The position numbers were made by a program, and so were the translations under genes. This document shows, piece after piece, positions 31,724 to 42,117 of a stretch of DNA of 64,000 nucleotides. Each line of letters begins with the position of its first letter. Position 1 is the stretch's first letter. Below the pieces are notes generated by a model. The model was not told the origin of the DNA and did no database searches. It worked only from the letters and a program-made list of their open reading frames with translations. The stretch covers positions 62,001-126,000 of the forward strand of contig WBZZ01004624.1 of the NCBI GenBank assembly GCA_019918135.1. The letters run 5' to 3'. This stretch comes from Paulinella micropora (Eukaryota; Cercozoa; Imbricatea; Euglyphida; Paulinellidae).

Positions 31724-32247
31724 TCACGTAGCGCTCGCTGCCGAAATAACAAATACTTTTTTAATAAAAGCTCGAACAAGTCCACATAACGTAGAATTAA
31801 GAACTATTTTCGATCCAGCCTCTTTCCTGTCTGTTGCTCCTAGTTTTTCAGCGCCCCCCAGTGTAACACCGTCGAGCCATGGTGTGCCAATAAACTTTGT
31901 TGGCAGTGCCGCTAGCGTGAGGATCACACGCAGGGCAGGCAGCGTAGTACAACGAACGGATTGGTCGTTGTCGGGAGGGAACGCGTGCCACTGGAAAGCG
32001 AAGTCGCCGTATTTGACTCCGCTTGCCACGTAATGGAAGATTTCCTCAGCATGCTCTTGAGAGCAAGACAGAAAAATGGCAATGCAGTCGACAATGCAGT
32101 AGACTCCGTGACATTGGCGCGCGTGCTTGAATTGTGCTGGGCCTAAGCCCAGCACCAACACGGATTCAGCCGGAAATCAGCGCCGTCGTTGTCGTTGAGC
32201 TTGGCGGCCGTGACCTCCGGCGCGGAATCTTGAGACTTAGCCTGCAT
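31724..32247 (-). CDS. Unrecognised protein, C-terminus running into 3'-end modules
   Basis: ATG at 32247 (MQAKSQDSAPEVTAAKLNDN). Coding continues in another minus frame from about 32165 with FKHARQCHGVYCIVDCIAIF, CSQEHAEEIFHYVASGVKYG and FAFQWHAFPPDND. From about 31915 the frame passes through two copies of the 3'-end module (GGCTCGACGGTGTTACACTG near 31870; TTTAATAAAAGCTCGAACAA near 31755), so the true C-terminus may be near 31900. No family is recognised. Several Cys and His residues cluster in the first part. The frame change near 32160 could be decay or an error. Confidence 0.4.
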
Positions 32248-32264
32248 TCTTGTGCTGGCGTCTC

Positions 32265-32490
32265 CCTGAGCAAAAATATGTACACTTTTTTTTGAGCCCA
32301 CCAAAGGGGGGAAGGGGGGGCACCCCCCCCCTCCCCCCCTTTTTTTTCTTTCCTCCCCCTGAGCCCGGGGGCTCAAAGAACAGGGTAAGGGTGGAGGGGG
32401 AGCGCAGAAGCTACAAAAAAAATTCATGAAACGCCTCAACTAAGCCCGCCAATGCCGGGCGCCCCCCCCCCCCCCTTTCCCATTCGCCCT
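32265..32490 (-). repeat. G/C hairpin module, inverted copy
   Basis: Same parts as the copy at 5565-5760, in reverse: AGTGTACTTTTTTTTGAGCCCACC on the outer side, GGGGGGCACCCCCCCC, CCTGAGCCCGGGGGCTCAAAG, GCGCAGAAGCTACAAAAAAA and GAAACGCCTCAACTAAGCCC, ending in GGGCGCCCCCC. Confidence 0.7.
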
Positions 32491-33362
32491 TGTCAAGACT
32501 CCGGCTGAAGGTACATTCCTTTTTGGTATTTTCTTCACTCACCGGCGAAGCAAACATATCAGTCTGGAGCCCTAGCAGCAGCTAGTTGTACAAAGACAGG
32601 TATGAAATTCCACCAGATGGTAGTGTCAGGCTCAGTCCAGCTTCGCCCGTGCTCGCCTTTCTGGTAAAAGAAGGCCAAGCGGGGGTTTTATTCCGACGTC
32701 GTCTTTTGCTGCCTTCTCTCGCTCCCGATTCTCAGTGCCAAATGCAAGACTTTATCAATCATTAATTTAAACAAATTCCGCACTTTCCCGACGCTTCCCT
32801 TCTCTATCCCTTCCTTGTCCTGCTCCCTGTTCTCAGACGGGGGTCTACGACAATGTGTACTTCCCCCTCCCCTGCCTCTTCCCTCTCCTAGTTCTCAGTG
32901 CCAAGATTAAAACCTTGCCAGGGAATTTTTTCGCGTGATTTTTTTTACATTCTTAGCGCGCCCCTGCCTCCTCGCTCACTGGCGGGCGCTTGCACGATGC
33001 TGCACGCGCTGCAAGAAGTAAACGACGACGTGGTTGCAAGCAGAGAATACTACGCCATACGCATGCGTGAGTGTTGAGGGGGGGGGGGGGGAAGAGTGCA
33101 GAAGCTACACCAAAAAAAGAATGCGTGCAACGCCGGCGCAAGCGCCTAGCCTCCATCAATATCTAGCATGTTGTAGTCCAGAACTTTGTCTAGCGGAAAA
33201 ACGTCTGTTACGAAAAAGCTGACACGGGGCCGGCACAGCCTAAGCCGCACCACGGTTTCTGTCGAAATAGCTGTGCATTGTATCAGCTACACTGCGCGTA
33301 GGAGGCTGGAACTAGGTAAAAAGAGGCAGCTAACTTTTTCCTCTCGCTGGCAAATTTCGGGC
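32491..33362. repeat. Module mosaic and Sel1 promoter-like stretch
   Basis: Inverted 3'-end modules at 32740-32790 and 32895-32960; a G-run at 33077-33090. Close to the Sel1 copy lies AACTAGGTAAAAAGAGGC, then CTAACTTTTTCCTCTCGCTGG and AAATTTCGGGC. The same series precedes the Sel1 gene at 34476, so it is probably the conserved promoter and leader of this family. No complete gene is seen. Confidence 0.5.
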
Positions 33363-33646
33363 ATGGCCCAAAGCCAAGGCGCCAGACAGAGGGCAAGGAC
33401 GGCTTGGTACTTGTTACAAAAGAGGCCGGGGAGTGACACAAGACACAGGCAATGGAGTGGTACGGACGAGCGGCTGCCCAGACCGATGCCAACGCCCTGC
33501 GGATGCTGGGCATACTGTATTATTTGGGCGACGACGGGGTGGCCAAGGACCGCACCAAGGCCAAGGAGTTTTTCACGCGAGCGGCAGCGCAGGGCGACGC
33601 CGGAGCTCGGCGGTGGCTTGCTAGGAAGGGCATGCCCTCGAGCTAG
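33363..33646 (+). pseudogene. Sel1-repeat gene, internally deleted copy
   Basis: Starts ATGGCCCAAAGCCAAGGCGC like the gene at 34476. After about 20 codons it jumps to sequence matching the middle of the full gene, having lost about 160 bp and the frame. The C-terminal part is open in the proper Sel1 frame from 33452 (MEWYGRAAAQTDANALRM) to the stop at 33646. It lacks the first two repeats in frame. A 3'-end module with TTTTTTTATTAAAGCCAGAC follows near 33680. Confidence 0.65.
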
Positions 33647-33815
33647 CACTTGTTACTTACGCTGGTGTGCAAGAAAGAAATTTTTTTATTAAAGCCAGAC
33701 GCTCTTGACACTGGGCGCAAAAGTCCTCGGAGGGGAAGGTGCCAGGTAGCAAGCAGAGAACCTCGCCGGTCTTTGGTTCACCCCGGCTTGCATTCCGTAG
33801 CGTGTGCGCGCCCGT

Positions 33816-33950
33816 TTAGTCGCGCCAAGGCGCTGCGCGCCAGAGCTGCCAGGCAGCGTTTTCGGGCCGCGGGTTGGCCGGCCAGGCGGGATAGTCGGGC
33901 GGGGGGCTAGGCCACTTCTTGGGCTTGTCCTTGCGCTTCTTCTTGAACAT
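33816..33950 (-). CDS. Small basic, Pro/Trp-rich peptide
   Basis: 44 codons from ATG 33950: MFKKKRKDKPKKWPSPPPDY, then AWPANPRPENAAWQLW and a TAA at 33816. Lys-rich start and Pro/Trp-rich rest. No family is known to me; the composition is less repetitive than the surrounding modules and both ends are clean. It could be a short real protein or chance. Confidence 0.3.
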   Translation of the reverse strand: MFKKKRKDKPKKWPSPPPDYPAWPANPRPENAAWQLWRAAPWRD

Positions 33951-34475
33951 GACCAATGTGGGTGGCGGGCACAGCGTCAAAATGTGCCGCCCACGTCGTT
34001 GTAGGCGTGGGTTGCGTTTAGGGGGCAAGGGAGAACAAGACAGATAGTGCTTGATCCTTCCCCTCCCTTTCTCTCCCCCCTCTCTCTCTCCTGGAGCAAA
34101 AATAAGTACACTTTTTTTTGGAGCCCACAGAGGGGGGGGGGGGGCACCCCGCCCCCTTCCATGCCCCTTCCCTCTCCCTCTCTCAGTTCTTATTAGCAAG
34201 TGTACGACTTTGTGGAGCTTTAATTCAGCGTATTTCGCATTTTCTTGGTGTCCCCTCTCCCCTGCCCATTCACTTTCTCTAGTTCTCAGTGCCAAGATTA
34301 CAACTTTGTCAAGGATTCTTTTATTAATTTTTTTTGTACACTGGCGAAGCGCGCCCCTGCCCCTTCCTCCCCGCCCCCAGTCTATCCGCCGGGAGCAGGA
34401 GGCAAAGGTATTTGTCGCGTTTTCGTTCCAACTAGGTAAAAGGTTAACTTTTTCTCCCGCTGGCGAATTTCAAAC
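33951..34475. repeat. Module mosaic before the full Sel1 gene
   Basis: A partial G/C hairpin module (34095-34150, AAAAATAAGTACACTTTTTTTTGG and GGGGCACCCC), inverted 3'-end modules at 34190-34250 and 34290-34350, and the Sel1 leader (AACTAGGTAAAAGGTTAACT, about 34430-34450). Confidence 0.55.
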
Positions 34476-34922
34476 ATGGCCCAAAACCAAGGCGCCAGGC
34501 AGAGGGCGAGGGCGGCTCGGTACGCCCGGGCGGCCGCGCAAGGCGACGCCCGCTACCAGTGCCACCTTGGGCTCTGCTACTCGCAAGGCGCGGGCGTGGC
34601 CCAGGACTTTATCCTAGCAGCGCAGTGGTATACACGGGCGGCTGCGGAGGGCCACGCGGGCGCTCAGTTTCTGCTCGGTGCTTGTTACAAAAGGGGCCGG
34701 GGCGTGGCACAAGACACTGCCCAGGCAATAGATTGGTACAGACGCGCGGCTGCGCAGAACGACACCAGCGCCCTGCGGATGCTGGGCATACTGTATTATT
34801 TCGGCGACGACGGGGTGGCCAAGGACCGCGCCACGGCCAAGGAGTTCTTCACGCGAGCGGCCGCGCAGGGCGACGCAGGAGCCTTGTGGTGGCTTGCTAG
34901 GAAGGGCATGCCCTCGAGCTAG
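34476..34922 (+). CDS. Sel1-repeat protein
   Basis: 148 residues from ATG 34476 in one open frame. Four Sel1-like repeats of about 36 residues: YARAAAQGDARYQCHLGLCY, QWYTRAAAEGHAGAQFLLGA, DWYRRAAAQNDTSALRMLGI and EFFTRAAAQGDAGALWWLAR, each followed by a GxGVAQD or GDDGVAKD turn. Sel1 repeats are TPR-like helix pairs that serve as protein-binding scaffolds. No signal peptide, so cytosolic or nuclear. This is the intact member of a local family with copies at 33363 (decayed), 42444 (frame-shifted) and, with extra domains, 37885-39570. Its leader (AACTAGGTAAAAGG...CGCTGGC) is shared with the 33363 copy. Confidence 0.85.
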   Translation: MAQNQGARQRARAARYARAAAQGDARYQCHLGLCYSQGAGVAQDFILAAQWYTRAAAEGHAGAQFLLGACYKRGRGVAQDTAQAIDWYRRAAAQNDTSALRMLGILYYFGDDGVAKDRATAKEFFTRAAAQGDAGALWWLARKGMPSS

Positions 34923-37884
34923 CACACCCCCCCCCCCCCCCGCCCCGGCCAAACCCTTGCCAAGAGCAGCTTCAGCACAAATCAGAAGCTACGCTTTTCC
35001 TCTGGCCCGTCCCTCTCCCTCTCTTAGTTTTCAGTGTCAAGTGTAAGACTTTTTTGAGTTTTAATTAAACAAACTTTTTTTGCAGTTCTTGGCGCCCCAC
35101 TCGCCATGCTTCCTTCCTTTCTCCCTCTTCCTCTATTAGTTCTCAGTGTCCGGCTAAACGAGTACATTTCTTTTGGGTATTTTCTTGATGGCGCACACAT
35201 ACGCAAATTCGGCGACAAATTCTGTGCATAACAAAGAAGAGAAAAAGAGACAGAGAAAATCCTCTTGCCGAAAAAAAAGGGGGAGGGGGAACGAAGGGAA
35301 GAGGGAAGAAAGAGGGAAGAGGGAGGAGAAAGAAAGAAGAGGGAGGAAAACCCTCTCCTCCCCCGTTCCCCCTTTCGTTTGTTTAAAGGGAAAGAGAGAA
35401 GGAGGGGGGAGAGAGAGAGGGGCGCCCCCGTTTTCTTCCCCTGGTTTTTCCCCCCGCTCCCCTTTTTCTCCCCCTCCCCCTTCTCTCCCCCTTCCCTCTT
35501 ATCTTCCCGCTCCCTCCTCCCTCCGAAGGGGGGAGGGAGTGCGCAAGACTTGTCATTTGCGCAACAACAAAAAGTTTTGGCGCGCGTTTTTTTCCGCGGT
35601 TGCACGCATATGTAACCCCGCGGAAAGAGACCGGAACGGCCCGTTCATTTGGCGCCAAGAATGTATGAATTTTTTTCCTTTGATAGAGCTCGACAAAGCC
35701 TTACACTTGGCTCTAAAAACTAGGAGAGAGAAAAGGAAGGGAAAGGGCAGAGTGCGCTATGAATGTACAAAAAAATGTAGTTTCAGCCGGAGTCTCGACA
35801 AGGGAGAGAAGAAGAGGGGGGGGGGGGGGGCACCAACGAAGTGCGAAAAGGAATGCGCTGAATTAAAGCTCGACGGTCTTACACTTAGCACTGAGAACTA
35901 GCAGAGGGAGAAGGAAGGCGCAGGGGAGGGGGAAAGCACGATCTGTCTCAGAGAGTGCGCCGCCTCATTGGAGAAGTCATTCGTCGTATGACTTAGACGG
36001 AGTTTGTAGTCAAGACAGGGCCCGGGGGGGGTGCCCCCCCCCCTTTTTTTTTCTTCTTCCCTCCCTCTGAGCCCCCTGAGCCCGGGGGGCTCAAAGAACA
36101 GGGGAAGGGCAAGAGGGGAGGGGAAGAGCTCAGAAGCTACAAAAAAAATACATGAAACGCCTCAACTGAGCCTTCCCCCATGCCGGGCGCCCCCCCCCCC
36201 CTCTTCCCATTCTGCTTCCTTGCCCCTTCCCTCTCCCGCTCCCTGTTCTCAGACTGGGGGGAGGCAGATCGTGCTTCTCCCCTCCCATATCCCTTCGCTC
36301 TCCCTCTCTTAGTTCTCATTGCCAAGATTACAACTTTGTCAAAGATTCTTTTATTACTTTTTAACATTCTCAGCGCGCCCCCACTCCCATGCTTCCCTCT
36401 TCCTCTCCTAGCTTTCAGCGCAAAGTGTAAGACCGTCAAGCTCTATCAGGGAAAAGCTTTTTTTTGTACATTCTTGGCGCCCCAAAAGCCGCCCGCGTCT
36501 CCGCCCGAGCAGTAAAAATATTTCGATGCGACAAGTATCGTACCCACTCGCCCCACCACCCCCTGCACCCGTGAGATTGGCTGCTCGTGGATTGAGGCTC
36601 TGAATCAGGCAGATTTCAGCAGGAGCACTGTCGCCAATTTGGCAGAGATAACAAGAAATAATACGAGTTGGGGGAGAGCGCAGAAGCTACCAAAAAAAAA
36701 TGAAACGCCTCAGCTAAGCACCCTCCCCCTCCTTCTCCCTTGTCGAGGCTCCGGCTGAACGACGGCGCGTTTGGGTACTTTCTTGCTGGCGCTTTTAGCG
36801 AAGGCGGCTTGGCGGTCTGTGTATGTGATATGGCTGAAAAAGGCAGCGTTTCCAGGCTTTTCTGGCAATACTGCCCTTTTCGGCAATATCATTTCGCACA
36901 TACGCAAATTTGGAGACAAATTCTGTGCATAAAAAAGAAGAGAAAAAGAGAAAGAGAAAAATCCTCTTGCCGAAAAAAAAGGGAGAACGGAGGGAATAGG
37001 GAAGAAAGAGGGAAGAGGGAGGGAAGAGGGAAGAGGGAGGGAAGAGGGAAGAGAGAGGAAAACCCTCCCCTTCCCCCCTCCCCCCTTTCGTTTGTTTAAA
37101 GGGCCTGGGAAGGGAGAGAGAGAGAGGTGCGCCCCCCCCTCCCCGGCCCCCCTGCCCCTTTCCTCTCCTGCTTCACGTTCTCAGATGAGAGGCAAAAGAC
37201 AGATCGTGTTTTCCCCTCTCCCTCTCTTAGCTGTCAGTGCCAAAGATTAAAGCTTTATCAAGGATTTTTTTTTGTACACTCTTAGCGCGCCCCCCGCTCC
37301 TCCTTCCCCATTTCTACTCCCACTCCCGATCTCAGACAGGGGACTACGACAATGCCTGCTTCCTCCCGGGCAAAGACAGATCATGCTTGACCCCCCTGCC
37401 ATTTCCCTCTCTTAGTTTTTAGTGCCAAGATTAAAACTTTGTCAGTGATTGTTTCTTGTACATTCTTAGCGCGCCCCTACCCTCCCCCTTCCCTCTCCCT
37501 CTCTCAGTTCTCGGTGCCCCAAGTGTAAGACCGTCGAAATTTAATTTAAAAAATTCGTTTTATACTTTTTCGGTGCGCCCTCCTCTCTTTCTCGCTCCTC
37601 CCCGTTCTCAGATGGAAGGTAAGGACAGATCATGCTTTCCCCTCTTCTGTGCCTTCCCACTCCCGCTTCCGATTTTCAGCGTCCAAGTGTAAGACCGTCG
37701 AGCTTTCGTTAAATTTTTTTTTCGCACTTTCTTGGCGCCCCTTCCCTCCTCCAGCTCCATTTGGCGCCAAATTTTCCAAACACTTGTTTCAAGGAAATTT
37801 TTCGAACAGCAAACGCACCCTTCCCTCCCTTGCCCGAAAAAAAAAAACTCACCCAACTTTCGCGCCACCCAGACTTTTTGGGAC
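34923..37884. repeat. Module mosaic, no gene seen
   Basis: Inverted 3'-end modules near 35035-35090, 36310-36375, 36425-36485, 37235-37290, 37420-37475, 37510-37580 and 37680-37740; + copies near 35645-35725 and 35830-35900. The CTTGCGCA/CCGCGG module lies at 35525-35660, a G/C hairpin module at 36015-36205, a GGCAG hairpin B at 36825-36905. The strings ATCCTCTTGCCGAAAAAAAA and CCCCTTTCGTTTGTTTAAAG occur as a pair twice (35260-35390 and 36960-37100). Long frames here are purine- or pyrimidine-rich translations. Confidence 0.65.
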
Positions 37885-39570
37885 TCAGCAGGTCCATCTG
37901 CACGGCCGCAGCGGGCGCAGGCACTTGCATCGCCACTCGCTGCCGGATCCCGTCAGGCTGTTGGTGTGTGCCAAGCTAGGTTCCACCCCTCCCTGCCGTT
38001 CGGTGGCAGGCAAACAGCGGCAGAGAGCAACCAAAGCAAACTGCGGGGGCAAATGAGCCTGCGACCTTTGACTACCGCCCGAGTCGGATGGGACGCAAGC
38101 ACTGGGCCTCCGGAGTGTCATATGCTGTAACACTAGCCGGGCGTCCAATTCATACACACAAAAATAGGAATTGTCACGAATCTCGGCCAGCCTCCTGGCC
38201 TTATCCCTTGACACACCGTGAGTATACACCACCTCGATGCCCACCGCCGGCAAGTCGCCCGACATGATAACGATGTCTATGACGGCACAGCGGGGGCCAT
38301 CACAGACTGCAAGCTTATCTACGTCGTTAGCCGCGCGCTCGCTCAGGCCCCAGCATTGCGGCCACGCGCGCCTCAGTCCCTCGCCCGACGTCGCGATAGG
38401 GTACTCACAAAAGACACCCCTGTGCGATCCAGGGATGCGGTTGGCGGTTGACACGGGGCCCCAACGGAGCATACCGTTCCTGTCACATGCCTGCCGCAAC
38501 CAAATGCAGAGTCGCTGTTTGGCGACACTGTGCGCTGCAGACTCGTTCCGGATATAAGGCCGGCTGCGTGGGTCCTGCCAGAGGACGCACTGGAAAAAAC
38601 GTTGGAATTCTGGCATCAAATTATTTTGCCGTAGCCAATTGATGTAGTCCCAGTCGTTCAGCAGCTCCCTCAGGCTCTGACTTTTGTACTTGCCGAACGG
38701 GACACAAATGCTCTCTGCTTCCTTGTACAACAGCTTATGGCGTGCCTCTCCGCTGCCTCGCTCCGCGGCTTGGCTGTACCACGCGACCGCAGTAGACCAG
38801 TTTTGGGGCACCCCTATCCCCTGCTCGTAGCACTCTCCAAGCTTGAATAAGGCCACACTATCTCCGGAGGCTGCAGCCAGGCGGTACCCCTCGATGCCCT
38901 TAGCTTCGTCTTGGGGAACTCCGCTTGCCGCAAGGTAATGGACTCCTACACAGATCTGCGCGTCCGTGTGCCCGGCTGCCGCAGCTCGGCTGTACCAATA
39001 AAAAGCCTTGCCTTGTCCTCGGGCACTGGATAGCCTGCCTCCGCGTCATAAATAGAGCCTAATTGGTATTGAGCGGGAGCGTAGCCCTGCTCGGCCGCCA
39101 GGCGGTAGTCGAGTGCTCTGCTTTTGTCTTGCTCTGGTATACGCATACGCCAGTCGTAGCACTTGCCCAGCTTATATTGGGCAGGCGCGTAGCCTTGCTC
39201 GGCTGCTAGTCTGTACCAGGCTACCGCCGGGCGGTACCATTGCAATGCTCTTTCATAAGCTCCTGTACTTACCCCGCCTCTGGGCGCTCTTTTGTCCCGA
39301 TCATACGACTCGCCTACTTGGTATTGGGCGGGCGCATGACCTAGCTCCGCCTCTCGGCGGTAGCATTCGATTGCCTGGGTGGAGTCCTGGGGCACTCCCT
39401 TACCCTCCCGATAGCAAGATCCTCTCTCAAACTCTGCGGCTGCTGCACACTCTGCGTGGCGTTGGCACAGCGTGGGCCAATCGCGGCCCTGCTCCGCCTG
39501 CACGGTGGCCAAGGCGGCCTTGTTGTCCAGCACATAGCAGTCTTCGCAGGCGGGGCGGTCGGCAGAGGGC
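37885..39570 (-). CDS. Sel1-repeat protein fused to DUF3820-like and nuclease-like domains; one frame change
   Basis: The first recognisable coding lies at about 39570 (PACEDCYVLDNKAALATVQA). At least six Sel1 repeats follow (such as YRLAAEQGYAPAQYKLGKCY). Near 39000-39015 coding passes to a second minus frame, which continues the repeats (YSRAAAAGHTDAQICVG, YSQAAERGSGEARHKLL). Then comes FGKYKSQSLRELLNDWDYIN, like the FGKYKG motif of DUF3820. About 50 residues later SAAHSVAKQRLCIWLR, AVIDIVIMSGDLPAVGIEVV and SRDKARRLAEI give an H...K...D-x13-E-V pattern like CoiA-type PD-(D/E)xK nucleases. A Sel1 scaffold carrying a DNA-cutting domain would be unusual. The start is uncertain because the upstream DNA is repeat. 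Domain calls are by motif only. Confidence 0.55.
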
Positions 39571-39843
39571 GCCCCCGTTCTCTTCCCTTCCCCCTTATCG
39601 TCCCGCTCCCTCCGAGGGGGGGGGGGGGGGGGGAGGGAGTGTGCAAGAATTGTAATTTGCGCAAACAAAAAAAATTCTGACGCGTTTTATTCCGCGGGAA
39701 AACCACCGCTAAAACCCCGCGGAAAGAGACCGGAGCGGCTCGTTCATTTGGCGCTAAGTTTTGCACGCTAAGAAAAAATTGTTGTTTTAATTAAAACTCG
39801 ACAAAGTCTTCACCATTTTGTCCACGGTGGTCTTGGCAAGTGC
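39571..39843. repeat. Repeat modules between the Sel1 fusion and the RING fragment
   Basis: A G-run in GAGGGGGGGGG (39615-39633), GAGTGTGCAAGAATTGTAATTTGC, CCGCGGAAAGAGACCGGAGC and CGTTCATTTGGCGCTAAG (39625-39758), then a degenerate + 3'-end module (39760-39800, TTTTAATTAAAACTCGACAAAG). Confidence 0.55.
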
Positions 39844-40191
39844 CTAAGATAGCACTAGGCGGCACACGGGGCGCGAGTCCTTGGTTCGCAGCCAGGGGTC
39901 CACGCACGCTCGGTGCAGGTAGTGCGCACAGGGAAGCCCCCGCAGCAACTCTCATGCTACCAAATATTGGAGGCAGATGGAACACTCCTTGGGCGACCCG
40001 GGTGCTGCGAGAAAAGCGCCCGTGACCTGGAGCTCGGGTAGGGAGTTCAGGCTGGCCGCGATGACTTGTTCAAAGTTGAAGCGCGGTTCGGGCGTGGCGG
40101 GCGCTCTGGCACCACGACGGGGCGCGCCTGGCCCTGTGCCGAGCGTGCGCGAGCGCGGCGGACACAAGCAGTGCCTCCCATCATGTTGGTG
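39844..40191 (-). pseudogene. RING-H2 finger fragment with in-frame stop
   Basis: No ATG start; the frame continues directly, in phase, from the stop of the protease-like gene at 40192. It reads CSICLQYLV, a TGA, then LLRGLPCAHYLHRACVDPWL and RPVCRLVLS to a TAG at 39844. C-x2-C, then C-x-H-x2-H-x2-C, is a RING-H2 zinc pattern of E3 ubiquitin ligases; the first Cys of the last pair is replaced (RPVC). With the internal TGA it is judged a remnant. Its phase with the upstream gene suggests it was once the C-terminal domain of a longer protein. Confidence 0.5.
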
Positions 40192-41364
40192 CTACTCGAA
40201 AGCTACCTGCTTACAGTATTTTAGGCGCGGTCCAAGGGCGGCCAGAGCCTTTGTATGATCTTCTTTGGGCAGTTCCTTAAACATGGCGAGAGTTTTTGCC
40301 CTTATGTTTGACAAAGGGGCCTGGGCTGTCGCAAGCACAGTTTTGTCATCACTTGCCATCATAAACTTCTGCCAGAGCATAAATACCAAGAGTAACCAGG
40401 GATGGCTGATCCTACGTGAAAACTGTAAATCTTTATGGTCTTGGCTGCAAGTAACCAGCAAGGCCCGCGCCAATGACAACAGAAAGCAGCTCCCTTCATT
40501 GACCTGATCTGCGACGTTGTGCTTGTCGGCGGGGCTGTTCTCTGCATTTTGTACTTTAAAGTGTAAATTACGTTTTTGTAGGACTTGTGTTAAACTTGTG
40601 CACATTTTAGGTTCGACAGGCGTGTTGGGGTCATATACGTAGATAATGTTTTTGTGCCAAAAAAAAACTATGGAATGATCAAAATCTTCTTCTGGATCTT
40701 TGTATAAGATCAGAAACGTAGTGTATCTCTGTAGATCCTGTCTCGATATGTCGATTGTCTCTGTAAGTACATTCCAACACGGTTCGCGCGGGCACAGCTG
40801 CGCAAAAGGTCGGTCGCGGCCGTGTTGGAATTTGACGAGACGCTGCAGAAGACCCGAACTTCGTTGGCCCAGGACTCCGCCGAGCTCGGAGTCGTAGGAC
40901 TCGATCAGACCCATGCCAAAGTAGATGTGTCCGTTCTTGTAGCCGACGTTGCGCTGCCAATCATATCCCTCTATGTTGCCCAATCCGCGCAGCCACCAGG
41001 CCAGCACCCAGGCCTCGCCTTCTGTGACCTCTATGGGAATGTCCCAACCTAGTGCTACCGGCCAGTCATCGTTCAAAATCTGCCAGGCGAATGAACCGAC
41101 GTCCGAACCCAAACTTGTGTGACTAGGGTCGCACAGCACGGGGGCCCGAAAATCGATCTCGCAGTCGATGAACTTGCTATGCGTCAGGTTTGCGGCGTAG
41201 CTCCAGGCAAAGATAAAGGCCGGCGGCAGCGGCCCTAACGGTAGGACGCAATTTCTCAATGAGCGTGATCGTTTATAAATAATTACGTCGTCCTCGTCGC
41301 TGGCGGAGGGCATTTCTTCCTTGTCTTCTTTGTTGGCTTGCCGCAAGAACCTGTCTGCTGCCAA
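40192..41364 (-). CDS. C48/adenain-like cysteine protease
   Basis: The open frame ends with TAG at 40192. No clear ATG at its 5' end; the first is in KEEMPSASDEDD, and the frame is in phase with the gene above it (41416-42117). The core shows HSIVFFWHKNIIYVYDPN (His, then Asp) and, after about 50 residues, QVNEGSCFLLSLARALL, matching the Gln-x5-Cys of Ulp1/SENP (C48) peptidases and the same order of His, Asp, Gln and Cys. These enzymes remove SUMO or mature viral capsid proteins. A shorter duplicate at 44536-45240 lacks the middle part. Function inferred from the motif alone. The N-terminal 150 residues are unassigned. Confidence 0.5.
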   Translation of the reverse strand: MAADRFLRQANKEDKEEMPSASDEDDVIIYKRSRSLRNCVLPLGPLPPAFIFAWSYAANLTHSKFIDCEIDFRAPVLCDPSHTSLGSDVGSFAWQILNDDWPVALGWDIPIEVTEGEAWVLAWWLRGLGNIEGYDWQRNVGYKNGHIYFGMGLIESYDSELGGVLGQRSSGLLQRLVKFQHGRDRPFAQLCPREPCWNVLTETIDISRQDLQRYTTFLILYKDPEEDFDHSIVFFWHKNIIYVYDPNTPVEPKMCTSLTQVLQKRNLHFKVQNAENSPADKHNVADQVNEGSCFLLSLARALLVTCSQDHKDLQFSRRISHPWLLLVFMLWQKFMMASDDKTVLATAQAPLSNIRAKTLAMFKELPKEDHTKALAALGPRLKYCKQVAFE

Positions 41365-41415
41365 CCAAAACAGCCTGAAAACCTTTATTAGACCATCGCC
41401 CCCAAGCGCTGAGGG

Positions 41416-42117
41416 TTACCGGTTAGTCACTGATTTGTGCTCTTTATACGCAAATGTGGTTTTTAGCGCGGGCCAACGTCGGAGCGGCACTATTGGTTGT
41501 CTATCTTTGACTTGCCACTCTAGTGTTTCGTCCAGCGCCAAAGCCCAGCTTATCAACACTAGGTTGACGTGGACCGTCCGTCGTGGCAGCCCTGCTGCTT
41601 TCAGCCCTGCTAGACACAGCGCGCGTAGCGTCAGTTTGTGTTTGATCGACTGGCACGCTGCGACGAGCTCGGTATGACTACTATCTAGCGACAACCAACA
41701 CACGCGGTCGCGGTCGAACAGCTCGTCGACATCGTCATCGTCGTTCCGGGACCGCAGATCGTGCGCCAGCAGCTTGGTCCTGGCAGCCAAGTCGACCCAC
41801 GGCAGGTGGCGATCTTGGAACAGCTCCACCACGCGACGCAGCGTGTCAATGTCTTCGTACCAGCGCTGTTTTGACAGTAGCTTCAACAGCTCTGTGAACT
41901 CGAGCCAGGGCTCTGGATCCCGCGTATTTCGTCGCCACTGTTCAAAACAATACAGTCCCGCCTTCACTAACAAAGTTGCATCCTCTGGATCGTGATTGGC
42001 CTTTTTAAGGCACAAATCTATTGTGTTTGGCTTCCAAGTAGTTTTGTCCGCTGCTAGCTTCAACGTACTTGCCTCAGCCTTCTTTTGACGCTTGGAGGAG
42101 CAAGATTTACAGCTCAT
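41416..42117 (-). CDS. Unassigned protein in phase with the C48-like protease
   Basis: 233 residues from ATG 42117 (MSCKSCSSKRQKKAEASTLK), ending at a TAA. The sequence is helical in character (CLKKANHDPEDATLLVKAGL, WLEFTELLKLLSKQRWYEDI). The next open frame (40192-41364) is in the same phase after 17 codons that read as protein (SALGGDGLIKVFRLFWLAA). In the duplicate at 44879-45163 the matching join is open without a stop (KSVANRRALGGDGLIKVF), so the two are probably parts of one ancestral gene. The first ATG overlaps the end of the small ORF at 42107-42307 by 11 bp. Confidence 0.5.
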   Translation of the reverse strand: MSCKSCSSKRQKKAEASTLKLAADKTTWKPNTIDLCLKKANHDPEDATLLVKAGLYCFEQWRRNTRDPEPWLEFTELLKLLSKQRWYEDIDTLRRVVELFQDRHLPWVDLAARTKLLAHDLRSRNDDDDVDELFDRDRVCWLSLDSSHTELVAACQSIKHKLTLRALCLAGLKAAGLPRRTVHVNLVLISWALALDETLEWQVKDRQPIVPLRRWPALKTTFAYKEHKSVTNR

